Shown in pieces: positions 7,984 to 15,952 of a stretch of DNA of 64,000 nt (the stretch's first letter is position 1; each line of letters begins with the position of its first letter). The position numbers and the translations under genes are program-made. This stretch comes from Crossiella cryophila (GTDB taxonomy: Bacteria; Actinomycetota; Actinomycetes; Mycobacteriales; Pseudonocardiaceae), in contig NZ_JACHMH010000001.1 of assembly GCF_014204915.1 (NCBI RefSeq), positions 2,480,001-2,544,000 of the forward strand. The letters are read 5' to 3'. The notes under the pieces are model-generated. The model was not told the origin of the DNA, searched no databases, and saw nothing but the letters and a program-made list of their open reading frames with translations.

Positions 7984-8676
7984 TCACTGGAGAGTTTGCC
8001 GTTCCGTCACCTCGCGCCAGCGCAGGACCAGCGCGTATGCCACCAGGAAGAGCACGCCGGAGTTGCACAGGTGCCACAGGAAGTGGGTGCCGATGACGAT
8101 ATCGCCGCAGACCGGGCCGTCCACCGTGCGCAGGAACAGCGACACCGCGAACAGCGCAGCGGTCAGCCCGAACCACTTCCGGTACTGGCGCAGCGACTCG
8201 TCCGGGTGGAAGCCCAGCGCGATGGCGAAGGCGATCATCGTGACCAGTGCGGGCAGGTACTGGCCACCGCCGGAGCCGATCAGGCCGCCGAGGGTGAAGG
8301 AGATCAACTGGCCCGCGATGAGGTAGGCGGGCACGCCGAGCCAGGCCCACTTCCACTTCAGGCCCCAGAACCAGTGCAGGAAGCAGACCACGTAGAAGTG
8401 GATGAACAGCGCGATGAAGCCGACGTCCAGCAGCACCGACCAGCGGTTGGCGAAGGTGTGGAAGGCCAGGCTGCCCAGGCCGATCAGCAGCAGCAACGCG
8501 GCCAGCGTGTGCAGGCTGGCCGGGGCCGCCGGGCCGCCGGGGCGGCGGCGGATGAGCCACCACAGCACCAGCGCGGCGAGGATGAACCCGCCGTTGCTCA
8601 GCGCGTTCAGCGGCTCGCCCCACAGACCGGGGGCCACGCGTTCGCAGTAGTTGTCCAGCGGGGCGTTCCAGTCCAC
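7984..8676 (-). CDS. Ceramidase-family integral membrane protein
   Basis: A 230-aa protein from GTG 8676 with AGGGTG upstream; the longer frame to 9030 runs antisense through the kinase gene. It opens DWNAPLDNYCER then GLWGEPLNALSNGGF, close to the alkaline ceramidase (CREST-type) signature. About seven hydrophobic helices follow, with His residues in LAFHTFANRWS, FIHFYVVCFLHW and GTHFLWHLCNSG that would ligate zinc in this superfamily. Family members hydrolyse lipid amide bonds; the bacterial substrate is unknown. It diverges from the kinase gene. Confidence 0.78.
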   Translation of the reverse strand: MDWNAPLDNYCERVAPGLWGEPLNALSNGGFILAALVLWWLIRRRPGGPAAPASLHTLAALLLLIGLGSLAFHTFANRWSVLLDVGFIALFIHFYVVCFLHWFWGLKWKWAWLGVPAYLIAGQLISFTLGGLIGSGGGQYLPALVTMIAFAIALGFHPDESLRQYRKWFGLTAALFAVSLFLRTVDGPVCGDIVIGTHFLWHLCNSGVLFLVAYALVLRWREVTERQTLQ

Positions 8677-8809
8677 GTGATCACCCTGGCAGGCATCGGG
8701 TCCGCCGACAACGTCACAAACAGGTGTAAGCCCCAGCTGACCACCACCCCGCCCGTTGTGGTCACTCCGGGTGCGCGAGAAGGTGCACACCGTGTGGTCA
8801 GGAGGAGAG

Positions 8810-10570
8810 ATGCGGGCGGGGCAGGTCATCGCCGGCCGGTACCGGTTGGAGGACCAGGTCGGCGCCGGTGGCAACGGGGTGGTGTGGCGGGCCACCGACG
8901 AGCACCTGGGCAGGCTGGTCGCGCTCAAACGAGCACTGCCCGGCGCCGCGGGCCAGCATGCGGAACAACTCCAGCAGCTGCGGCGGGAGGCCCGGCTGCT
9001 GGCCCAGCTCAACCACCGGCACATCGTCACCCTCTACGACGTGCTCGACGACGGCCACGAGTGCTGGCTGGTGCTGGAGTACGTGCCGGCGCAGAGCCTG
9101 GCCGAACGCGGGGTGCTGCCGCCGGAACTCGTGGCCAGGCTGGGCGCGCAGATCGCCGGCGCACTGGCCGCGGTGCACGCCAAGGGCATCCTGCACCGGG
9201 ACATCAAACCGGCCAACATCCTGATGATCTCCGAGGACGAGGCCAAGCTCGGCGACTTCGGCATCTCCCGGCTGCTGGCCGGGGAGGAGACGGTGACCGG
9301 CTCCTCGCTGCTGGCCGGCACTCCCGGCTACGTCGCGCCGGAGGTGGCCAACGGCGGCGACCCGATCGCGGCCTCGGACATCTTCTCGCTGGGCTCCACG
9401 CTGTACGCGGCGGTGGAGGGCGCCTCCCCGGTCGGCGGCAAGACGGACAACCCGTTCCTGCGGCTGCGCCGGGCCGCCGAGGGCAGGCTCACGCCCAGCC
9501 GCAACAGCGGTCCGCTGGCGCCGGTGCTGACCGAGATGCTGCGGGTGGACCCGAAACGGCGGCCGGACGCGGCGGCCACCAGGCGGATGCTGGCCGACCT
9601 GGCCGGGGCGGGGCGCCGGTCCAGGCAGGCGGTTGTGCGCCGGTGGCTGCTGAGCGTGGGTGCGCTGGTGGTGGTGCTGGGCCTGGCCGTCTGGCTGGCG
9701 GTGGTCAACCTGCCGCCTGCGGTGGATCAGACGGTGTCGCTGATGGGGGACACCCGCACCGCCGACCCGTGCAAGGTGTTCAACCTGTTGGCGCTGGAGA
9801 AGTTCGGCGACGTCAACCTGGTTCCCGACGAGTACCGGTTCGACCGGTGCGATGTGATCATCAAGATCGACGACACCACCGGGGAAACCCCGATCACGGT
9901 GTACTTCGCCCAGACCGACCCAGCCGCCCAGCCGGAGGGGCAGGTGGAGCAACGGGGCCGGTTCAGCGTGCTGCGGGAACCGAAGGTGCCGGGCCGCTGC
10001 GCCCGGCGCCTGCTGCTGCCCGACCGCTTCGAGATCCAGATCTCGGTGCGGGTGAAGACGGTGGTCGACGCCGACCTCTGCGGGATGGCCGAGGCGGTGG
10101 TCGAGTCGGCGAGCGCGGCGCTGGCCAAGGGGCAGCTCCCCCGGCGCGACCCGGATCCGGACTCGCTGGCCAACCTGGACGCGTGCGCGATGCGGAACTC
10201 CGCGCAGTTCCCCCGGATGGCGGGGATCGACCCGTCCGGCCCCACGCCCGGCTTCGGCCGGTTCAGTTGCGTCTGGGCCAACGGTGACCGCAGTGAGCTG
10301 CTGGAGTTGGACCTGGCCAGGAGCGACCCGTTCACCGAGTCGCGGGGCACCAGCACCACCATCGCCGGACTGCCCGCCTACGTCGACCAGGAGACGGGCG
10401 AACACACCAACGCCTGCTGGATCAGGGTGGCCACCCGCTCGTACCGGAACGCCTACAACTCACCCAAGCACGAGGTGGTGTACGCCAGCGTCACCAGCAA
10501 CCGGAAGACCCAGGAAGAACGGTGCGCCCTGGCCAGGGAGCTGGCCACCGCGTTCTTCCCACCGCGCTGA
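8810..10570 (+). CDS. Membrane Ser/Thr protein kinase with DUF3558-like extracellular sensor
   Basis: A 586-aa protein from ATG 8810, with AGGAGGAG directly upstream. The kinase domain spans residues 10-262: Gly loop 18-23, Lys40, Glu60, HRD 129-131, DFG 149-151 and APE 176-178, all intact, so activity is expected. One membrane span lies at about 279-299. The outer 285 residues have no PASTA repeats. They look like two tandem domains each with several Cys; the second (LDACAMRN, a CVW strand, TTIAGLPAYV, CWIRVA, CALARELATAF) follows the layout of the DUF3558 lipoproteins at 3.5-5.1 kb. The gene probably senses an envelope ligand. An FHA-domain gene follows. Confidence 0.92.
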   Translation: MRAGQVIAGRYRLEDQVGAGGNGVVWRATDEHLGRLVALKRALPGAAGQHAEQLQQLRREARLLAQLNHRHIVTLYDVLDDGHECWLVLEYVPAQSLAERGVLPPELVARLGAQIAGALAAVHAKGILHRDIKPANILMISEDEAKLGDFGISRLLAGEETVTGSSLLAGTPGYVAPEVANGGDPIAASDIFSLGSTLYAAVEGASPVGGKTDNPFLRLRRAAEGRLTPSRNSGPLAPVLTEMLRVDPKRRPDAAATRRMLADLAGAGRRSRQAVVRRWLLSVGALVVVLGLAVWLAVVNLPPAVDQTVSLMGDTRTADPCKVFNLLALEKFGDVNLVPDEYRFDRCDVIIKIDDTTGETPITVYFAQTDPAAQPEGQVEQRGRFSVLREPKVPGRCARRLLLPDRFEIQISVRVKTVVDADLCGMAEAVVESASAALAKGQLPRRDPDPDSLANLDACAMRNSAQFPRMAGIDPSGPTPGFGRFSCVWANGDRSELLELDLARSDPFTESRGTSTTIAGLPAYVDQETGEHTNACWIRVATRSYRNAYNSPKHEVVYASVTSNRKTQEERCALARELATAFFPPR

Positions 10571-10575
10571 CCGCA

Positions 10576-10617
10576 CGGACGGCTTGCCCGCACCCCCTGG
10601 AACCGGCAAGCCGTCCG
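10576..10617 (+). terminator. Strong hairpin after the kinase gene
   Basis: A perfect 13-bp stem (10576-10588 with 10605-10617) and 16-base loop, starting six bases after the kinase stop. It lacks a T tract, as is common in high-GC actinobacteria. Confidence 0.75.
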
Positions 10618-10714
10618 CCGTTGCGGCATCGTTCTACCGCGATCCGCCGGGGATCGATCCCGGCGGTTCTGCCGCATGCTGGAGCGGTCGGCGGGACGGG
10701 AGGAGGCCGGGGAC

Positions 10715-11494
10715 ATGGGTGAGCGTCCAGGGGTGCTGCCGCCCGCGCACCACAGCCTGGCCTGGGGCATGGCCGGGGGCGCGCCGGGCACGCTGAACGT
10801 GCTGGCGGTGGCCGGTGGCATCACGGTCGGTCCGCGCGAGGGCCGGGAGGTGCTCTTCGGGCGCAACCGGCCGGACGTGCACGTCTGCGTCGGCGAGAAC
10901 GACCGGCGGATCAGCCGCAGGCACGGGTGCGTGACCTACCGGGACGACCGGTGGTGGCTGAGCACCCTCGGCAAGTTGCCAGTGCGGTTGCCGGGGGCCC
11001 GGCTGCTGTTCAACCAGGACGAGCCGATCCCGCTCGGTCCCGGCTACACCCCGGTGTTCGTGCGTGGCTCCAACCACCGGGAGCACCTGCTCGAGGTGCA
11101 CGTGCAGGGCGCGGAGGACCAGCGCGGACCCGAGCACGAGGCCGCCACCCGGCCGCCGAACATCTGGGCGCTCTCGCCGGTGGAGCAGCTCGTGCTGGTG
11201 GTGCTCGGCCAGCGCTACCTGCTGCACGAGGCGTACCCGACCCCGCTGTCCTGGCGGCAGGCCGCCGAGCACCTGACCGAGATCCGGCCCGGCGAGGAGT
11301 GGACCTCCAAGCGGGTCGAGCACCTGGTGCTGAGCGTGCGCAACCGGCTGAGCCGGGGCGGGGTGCCCGGCCTGACCCGGGAGGAGATCAACCACCCGGT
11401 CGGCAACACGGTCAACCACAACCTGATCCGCGAACTCCTGGAGAGCACCACGCTGGTGCCGCCGGACCTGCGGCTGCTCGGTTACGAGGACTGA
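10715..11494 (+). CDS. FHA-domain protein
   Basis: A 259-aa protein from ATG 10715, with AGGAGG 8 bases upstream. The N-terminal part carries an FHA phosphothreonine-binding core: VLFGRN, then DRRISRRHG and WWLST. Residues from about 150 onward form a separate helical region (LSPVEQLVLVVLGQRYLL, then SWRQAAEHL and a basic VEHLVLSVRNRLSR helix) that resembles a DNA-binding or partner-binding domain. Its position right after a Ser/Thr kinase makes it a likely reader of kinase substrates, though a strong hairpin separates the two genes and independent expression is possible. Confidence 0.82.
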   Translation: MGERPGVLPPAHHSLAWGMAGGAPGTLNVLAVAGGITVGPREGREVLFGRNRPDVHVCVGENDRRISRRHGCVTYRDDRWWLSTLGKLPVRLPGARLLFNQDEPIPLGPGYTPVFVRGSNHREHLLEVHVQGAEDQRGPEHEAATRPPNIWALSPVEQLVLVVLGQRYLLHEAYPTPLSWRQAAEHLTEIRPGEEWTSKRVEHLVLSVRNRLSRGGVPGLTREEINHPVGNTVNHNLIRELLESTTLVPPDLRLLGYED

Positions 11495-11510
11495 GTCCCG
11501 CCAAACGCCG

Positions 11511-12617
11511 TCACAGGCAGGCGTAGACCGCCGGGACCAGCCGCTGCCAGCGTGGATCCGCCCCGTGCAGGGTGGTGATCGTCCGGTCCGGGCTGAAGCC
11601 GAAGCCCAGCCGGGCGTCCGGATCGGCGAAGCCCAGCGCGCCGCCCGCGCCAGGGTGGCCGAAGGCGCGCGGACCGGGGGAGAAGGGCCGGAGTTCGCCG
11701 GGCAGCATGAAACCCAGGCTGAATCGGGTGTGGCCGCACAGCACCGCGTCCCGGCCGGCCGAGCGCTCCTCGGTGGCCCCGGCCAGCGAGGCGAGCAGCG
11801 GGGACTGGGTGCGGACCAGGCTGCCGTACAGCTCGGCGATGGCGCGGGCGTTGCCGTGGCCGTTGGCGGCCGGGATCTCCGCCGCCCGCCAGCGCGGGTC
11901 GCTCACCAGATCAGGGGTCAGCAGGTCGGGCGGGTTGACGAAGGCCTGCGCCGCCATCGAACCCGGCGCGCCCATCGCGGCCAGCAGCTCGCTGCCGGGC
12001 GCGCCGGCGGCCGGCGGGGTGAACGGCGCGGCGATGGTGGACACGGCGCGGTGGGCCTGGCTGGCGGGCAGGCCGACGTACAGGTCCAGGCCGAGGTCGG
12101 CGACCAGTTCGCGCGGGGTCCGGCCGGAGGCGCGGCGCAGCACCTCGCCGAGGAGCCAGCCCCAGGTCACCACGTGGTAGCCGTGCCGCTCGCCCGGCGG
12201 CCACCAGGGCGTCTCCGCGGCCAGCGCGGTGGTCAGGCGGGTCCAGTCGAACAGCGCGCCGGGCGGCTGGGTCTCGCGCAGGGCGGGCAGCCCGGCCCGG
12301 TGCGCGAGCAGGTCGGCCACGGTGATCGCGGACTTGCCCGCGGCGGCGAACTCGGGCCAGTAGTCGATCACCGGCGCGGCCGGGTCCAGCAGGCCGCGTT
12401 CGACGAGCTGGTGCGCGCACACCGCGAGCACGCCCTTGGTCACCGAGAACAGGTTCACCACGGTGTCCCGCTGCCAGGAGCCGCCCCACAGGTCGACCAC
12501 GGTCCGCCCGTCCACCTGCACGGACACCGCCGCGCCGCGGTCCTCGCCCGCGGCGAACCCGGCCGCGAACGCCTCCCGCACGGCGGTGAACGCGGGATCG
12601 CAGTAGCCGTCGACCAT
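11511..12617 (-). CDS. Serine hydrolase of the beta-lactamase/class C esterase family
   Basis: A 368-aa protein from ATG 12617, with AGAGGA 8 bases upstream; the TTG at 12659 is less likely. The SVTK tetrad (FSVTKGVLA) supplies the nucleophile Ser and Lys, a GYHVVTWGWLLGE segment carries the tyrosine motif, and HPGAGG near the end replaces the KTG box, as in EstB-type esterases and peptidases. No signal peptide is evident, so it is probably cytoplasmic. It diverges from the MarR gene, which likely controls it. Confidence 0.85.
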   Translation of the reverse strand: MVDGYCDPAFTAVREAFAAGFAAGEDRGAAVSVQVDGRTVVDLWGGSWQRDTVVNLFSVTKGVLAVCAHQLVERGLLDPAAPVIDYWPEFAAAGKSAITVADLLAHRAGLPALRETQPPGALFDWTRLTTALAAETPWWPPGERHGYHVVTWGWLLGEVLRRASGRTPRELVADLGLDLYVGLPASQAHRAVSTIAAPFTPPAAGAPGSELLAAMGAPGSMAAQAFVNPPDLLTPDLVSDPRWRAAEIPAANGHGNARAIAELYGSLVRTQSPLLASLAGATEERSAGRDAVLCGHTRFSLGFMLPGELRPFSPGPRAFGHPGAGGALGFADPDARLGFGFSPDRTITTLHGADPRWQRLVPAVYACL

Positions 12618-12657
12618 CGGATCCGTCCTCTCCTCGGTACGCTGCCCGGAACTAGTC

Positions 12658-12681
12658 AACCATAGTTACGCAACCATGGTT
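12658..12681. promoter_or_regulatory. Tandem MarR-type operator
   Basis: AACCATAGTT (12658-12667) and the perfect palindrome AACCATGGTT (12672-12681) repeat with a 14-base period in the 88-base gap between the divergent hydrolase and marR genes. They are the only palindromic sites there, and the placement fits autoregulation. Confidence 0.6.
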
Positions 12682-12705
12682 TCGTAAATTGCGGAGGGAC
12701 CGCCC

Positions 12706-13182
12706 GTGCTCGACCCGGCCGATGATCTGGTGCTGCTGTTCACCGCGCTGTCCGCGGCCGCCGACGCCGAGGTGCAGCGGCGGGTCGAGGCGGCCGGGTT
12801 CACCGGGCTGCGCCGCTCGCACGGCTACCTGTTCCAGCACCTCATCCCCGGCCCGGCCCGGATCTCCGACCTGGCGGCCAAACTCGGCCTGACCCCGCAG
12901 GGGGTGTCCAAGACGGTGACCGAACTGGCGAAGCTGGGCTACGTCCGGCGCAGCGTGGGCGAGGGTGATCAGCGGGCCCGGATGGTGCAGCTGACCGAGC
13001 GGGCCACCGGTGCGATCGAGGCGGCCAGGACCGCGCGAGCTGATCTTCGAGCCTCGTACCAGGACATTCTCGGCGCGGCGGCGGCCGATGCGGTGGCCGA
13101 GGGGTTGCGGCGGCTGGCCACCGAGACCGGGGCCCTGGCCGAGCTGACCGCGCGCCGGTTGCGGCCCATACACGGGTCCTGA
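12706..13182 (+). CDS. MarR-family transcriptional regulator
   Basis: A 158-aa protein from GTG 12706, with GGAGGG 8 bases upstream. The winged helix is at about residues 50-100: RISDLAAKLGLTPQGVSKTVTELAKLGYVRRS then a wing with EGDQRARMVQLTERA. Helices on both sides would form the dimer. MarR proteins are ligand-responsive repressors. The tandem palindrome between this gene and the divergent serine hydrolase is the expected target. Confidence 0.88.
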   Translation: MLDPADDLVLLFTALSAAADAEVQRRVEAAGFTGLRRSHGYLFQHLIPGPARISDLAAKLGLTPQGVSKTVTELAKLGYVRRSVGEGDQRARMVQLTERATGAIEAARTARADLRASYQDILGAAAADAVAEGLRRLATETGALAELTARRLRPIHGS

Positions 13183-13190
13183 CGCTCTGT

Positions 13191-13298
13191 GGTTACCCAG
13201 TGGTATCTGTCACCAAAGTCCGCCCTTTGAACCCCGGAAGCTTGCTTCCCGTTGTCACCGGTGGTTACCGTCCCGGCCGAACGTCACGGTTCGGTCAC
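13191..13298 (+). promoter_or_regulatory. Cluster of GGTTACC/GTCAC motifs upstream of the M23 peptidase
   Basis: GGTTACC occurs at 13191 and 13262, GTCACC at 13209 and 13254, and GTCAC at 13283 and 13294 as a direct repeat of period 11. Direct GTCAC/GTAAC repeats are what the cell-wall regulator MtrA binds in mycobacteria and relatives, where M23 peptidase and Rpf genes are targets. MtrA control here is inference from motif and context. Confidence 0.4.
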
Positions 13299-13299
13299 G

Positions 13300-13364
13300 C
13301 GAGACAACCTTGAGGTGGACCCCGAATCCGCCTCAACACCCGGATCCCCCGCCGGGTGGTCTCG
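13300..13364 (+). ncRNA. Candidate structured 5' leader (three-way junction)
   Basis: CGAGAC (13300-13305) pairs with GTCTCG (13359-13364) and encloses two hairpins: GAGGTGGA (13312-13319) with TCCGCCTC (13327-13334), and ACCCGG (13338-13343) with CCGGGT (13352-13357). The start codon is 33 bases downstream. c-di-AMP (ydaO) riboswitches are common ahead of actinobacterial wall hydrolases, but I do not see that class's conserved sequence blocks, so the class is left open. Confidence 0.4.
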
Positions 13365-13397
13365 ACCGGGCTCCCCGAGACGGAAAGGCAACGAGTC

Positions 13398-14168
13398 TTG
13401 GCTCGACATAGAGCCCGCGCCACACCCCCGAAGTGGCGCGGAAGCACGCTGGCGGCTGCCGCCCTGACCACCTCAGTCGTGGTCGGCGCCCCGTTCCAGC
13501 TGATGACGTCCTCCTCCTCTGAGGCATCCCCCGAGCCGGTCGACCTGCAGGCGAACCTCGCCGCGGTCGCCCGTACGGCCCCAGAGGTCCTGCCAAGGGC
13601 GGTCACCACCGACCCCGGCATCGAACTGGCGAAGCTGGCCAAGGCCGAGCGGATGGCCGATGAGCGCCAGGCCGCCGTGACCGCCAAGGCCGACGCGGAG
13701 AAGGCGGAAGCCGAGAAGGTCGCCGCCGAAGCCGCCAAGCGGGCCGCCGCGGCCGCCGCCAAGTCCACGATCAAGGCCAGTGGCGAGTTCGTCCGCCCAG
13801 CCGAGGGCCGGTTCACCTCGAACTTCGGCATGCGTGGCGGAGTCATGCACTACGGCGTGGACATCGCCAACTCCATCGGCACCCCGATCCTGTCCGCCGC
13901 CGACGGCACCGTGGTCGAATCCGGCCCGGCCAGCGGCTTCGGCCTGTGGGTGCGGGTGCAGCACAACGACGGCACCATCACCGTCTACGGCCACATCAAC
14001 ACCTCGATGGTCCGCGCGGGCCAGAAGGTGCAGGCGGGCCAGCAGATCGCGACCATGGGCAACCGCGGCCAGTCCACCGGACCGCACCTGCACTTCGAGG
14101 TGTGGGCCGGCGGCGGCAAAAAGGTGAACCCAGGCACCTGGTTGGCCGAACGCGGCATCCGGCTCTAA
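13398..14168 (+). CDS. Secreted M23 peptidoglycan endopeptidase
   Basis: A 256-aa protein from TTG 13398, giving M-A-R-H-R as in relatives, with GAAAGG 9 bases upstream. A basic start and hydrophobic helix (LAAAALTTSVVVGAPF) form the export signal. An Ala/Lys/Glu-rich coiled-coil segment (residues 85-130) precedes the lysostaphin-type domain: HYGVDIA (zinc His and Asp), VYGHINTS and HLHFEVW, all present. It should cut peptide cross-bridges outside the membrane. The 215-base leader with GTCAC repeats and a junction-like fold suggests regulation at transcription and in the mRNA. Confidence 0.88.
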   Translation: MARHRARATPPKWRGSTLAAAALTTSVVVGAPFQLMTSSSSEASPEPVDLQANLAAVARTAPEVLPRAVTTDPGIELAKLAKAERMADERQAAVTAKADAEKAEAEKVAAEAAKRAAAAAAKSTIKASGEFVRPAEGRFTSNFGMRGGVMHYGVDIANSIGTPILSAADGTVVESGPASGFGLWVRVQHNDGTITVYGHINTSMVRAGQKVQAGQQIATMGNRGQSTGPHLHFEVWAGGGKKVNPGTWLAERGIRL

Positions 14169-14217
14169 CCCCGATAGCGGCTGGTGACAGGCCCGGGGTT
14201 CATAGCAGTCTCGGACC

Positions 14218-14718
14218 ATGATCCGGGTGGGCGGTGGACGTGCGCGACATCGCGCGCGTCCACTGTCCGACGCCCAGGCCGAACACCTGGTCGCGGTGAT
14301 CGCCACCGCGGAGTGGAAACGGATGGTGCGCCGCCGGACCATCGACCTGGCCGGGTCGGCGCTGTGGACCTCTTTCCAGTTCGGGCTGCGCCCGGCGAGC
14401 TGCCGCAGGCTCGCCCGGCAGTCCCGGCGGTTGCTGTCGCCGAACGTCTTCCGCCGGGCCACGGCCAGGGTTGGCGGGTTCCTGCCCGGTCGCTGGTCGG
14501 TGGAGCGCAAGATCGCCAACCGGGTGCGCCGGAGCTGCCGGCTGCCAGCCGGGCAGGGCAGGCTGGCCACCGCGCGGGCCTTGCAGGTGCTCGGGCTCTA
14601 CGCGTGCGTGCGCATGCAGCGGCCGCCTGCGGAATGCCAGTGCCTCAACGACCTCACCAAGGAGCTGTCCCCGCAGGGCCTGACCCGCAGCCTGCGTGAG
14701 GCGCTGAGCCGGGTCTAG
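14218..14718 (+). CDS. Hypothetical basic protein
   Basis: A 166-aa protein with high GC3 throughout and many Arg. Predicted helices include LSDAQAEHLVAVIATAEW and RATARVGGFLPGRWSVERKIANRVRRSC. Four Cys occur in the second half, two as CQC. The start could be ATG 14218 or GTG 14227; neither has a good ribosome site. No family is recognised. The conserved-looking region starts about residue 17. Confidence 0.6.
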   Translation: MIRVGGGRARHRARPLSDAQAEHLVAVIATAEWKRMVRRRTIDLAGSALWTSFQFGLRPASCRRLARQSRRLLSPNVFRRATARVGGFLPGRWSVERKIANRVRRSCRLPAGQGRLATARALQVLGLYACVRMQRPPAECQCLNDLTKELSPQGLTRSLREALSRV

Positions 14719-14838
14719 GCGGGCCCCGTAGAGTGGGCCCTACCGAGGGTATGTCGCGCGGAGGCAATCAAGCCGACGCCGCCTTGGGCGCACCACAATG
14801 CCCGGTCGCCGAGTGCGGCCGGAGGCGGGAGCGCCGGG

Positions 14839-14991
14839 ATGATCCCGATGGCCTCAGATCTCCAGGACGGCGAGGACGTCGTGTGCGTTGCTTGCCAGCA
14901 TGCGTGGAGCAGTCACGACCAGATCGCCGCGCGGTTCTGCGCGGCGTCGGCAAGCAGTGGACTCGACCGAGGTTGTGTCTGCACGGGTTAG
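14839..14991 (+). CDS. RGCVC-family micro-protein
   Basis: A 50-aa frame from ATG 14839 (second ATG at 14848), with GGAGG and GGGAG upstream. It holds a CxxC pair (Cys16, Cys19), His21 and His26, an RFC (Cys34) and a terminal RGCVC (Cys46, Cys48), the arrangement of the small actinobacterial RGCVC proteins. Five Cys and two His could bind zinc. The stop codon overlaps the ribosome site of the next gene, so the two are translationally linked. Molecular role unknown. Its shortness means automatic callers may miss it. Confidence 0.75.
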   Translation: MIPMASDLQDGEDVVCVACQHAWSSHDQIAARFCAASASSGLDRGCVCTG

Positions 14992-15001
14992 GAGCAGTCC
15001 C

Positions 15002-15151
15002 ATGACCGCCACCACTTCCCTCTACGAACGCCGGGTCGAGCTGGTCAAGGCGACCCTGAAGCAACACTCCAAGATGAGCGACAAGGCCGCGCTCGAGCTG
15101 GCCGAGCACGTGCTCTACGCGATGGACCACATCGCCGAGACCGTCCGCTGA
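15002..15151 (+). CDS. Small conserved protein (DUF6307-like)
   Basis: A 49-aa protein from ATG 15002, with AGGAG 7 bases upstream. The sequence (LYERRVELVKATLKQH, then DKAALELAEHVLYAMDHI) predicts two amphipathic helices. I recall similar actinobacterial proteins under DUF6307, but the label is from memory. It directly follows the RGCVC gene, and no independent promoter is visible. A role as partner of the RGCVC protein is plausible but unproven. Confidence 0.65.
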   Translation: MTATTSLYERRVELVKATLKQHSKMSDKAALELAEHVLYAMDHIAETVR

Positions 15152-15202
15152 CCGGCGGCGCGCTCCGGGCGGACCCTCTCCCGGAGCGCGGCCACCGTAT
15201 GC

Positions 15203-15952
15203 CTAGAGCCTGCCCGCGGCGATGATCCGGCTGAGGAACTGCCGGGTGCGGGGTTCGACCGGGTCGCCGAGCACCTGTTCCGGCGGGCCCTGCTCCAGCA
15301 CCACGCCGCCGTCGAGGAAGACCACCCGGTCGGCGACCTGTTTGGCGAAGCCCATCTCGTGCGTGGCCATCAGCAGCGTCCGGCCCTGTCCGGCCAGTTC
15401 CCGCACCAGGGCGAGCACCTCGCCGACCAGTTCCGGGTCCAGCGCGCTGGTGATCTCGTCCAGTAGCAGCAACCGGGGTTCGTAGGCCAGCGCGCGGGCG
15501 ATGGCGACCCGTTGCTGCTGGCCGCCGGAGAGCCGGTCCGGGTAGCTGTTCGCCTTGTCCGCCAAGCCAACCCGCTCCAGCAGCGCGAGCGCCTGAGCCT
15601 CGGCCTGCTCCTTGGCGACCTTGTGCACGACCCGGGGTGCGAGGGTCACATTGTCCACAACGGACAGATGCGGGAACAGGTTGAATGCCTGGAACACCAC
15701 GCCCATCCGCCGCCGAGCCAGGTCCGGATCGGTGCGCGGGTGCGAGATGTCGTTGCCGTCCAACAGGATCTGCCCGTCGTCCAGCTCCTCCAGCAGGTTC
15801 ACACAGCGCAGCAGCGTGGACTTGCCGGAGCCGGAGGCGCCGATCAGCACCACCACCTCGTGCTCGGCGACATCGAGATCAACCCCGCCCAGCACCAGGT
15901 TCCCGTGGTACCGCTTGACCAGGTTCCGCACCCGCAACACGGGTTCGCTCAT
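15203..15952 (-). CDS. Polar amino-acid ABC transporter ATPase (GlnQ-like)
   Basis: A 249-aa protein from ATG 15952, overlapping the permease stop by 4 bases. Walker A GASGSGKST, Q loop VFQAFNLFPHLSV, signature LSGGQQQRVAIARAL, Walker B LLLLDEITSALDPE and the switch His in ATHEMGFA are complete. The FNLFPH motif and length are typical of glutamine/glutamate/basic amino-acid importers. With the next two genes it forms a full uptake operon. Confidence 0.93.
   Translation of the reverse strand: MSEPVLRVRNLVKRYHGNLVLGGVDLDVAEHEVVVLIGASGSGKSTLLRCVNLLEELDDGQILLDGNDISHPRTDPDLARRRMGVVFQAFNLFPHLSVVDNVTLAPRVVHKVAKEQAEAQALALLERVGLADKANSYPDRLSGGQQQRVAIARALAYEPRLLLLDEITSALDPELVGEVLALVRELAGQGRTLLMATHEMGFAKQVADRVVFLDGGVVLEQGPPEQVLGDPVEPRTRQFLSRIIAAGRL

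Noticed and set aside
7996-10287. 763-codon plus-strand frame
   Set aside because: It runs antisense to the ceramidase-like gene and out of frame through the kinase; no domain.
13200-13397. c-di-AMP (ydaO) riboswitch
   Set aside because: Context fits, but the conserved sequence blocks of the class were not found; kept only as an unclassified structured leader.
14733-15005. 90-codon frame overlapping the RGCVC gene
   Set aside because: The overlapping frame at 14839-14991 has the family motif and connects to the next gene's ribosome site.
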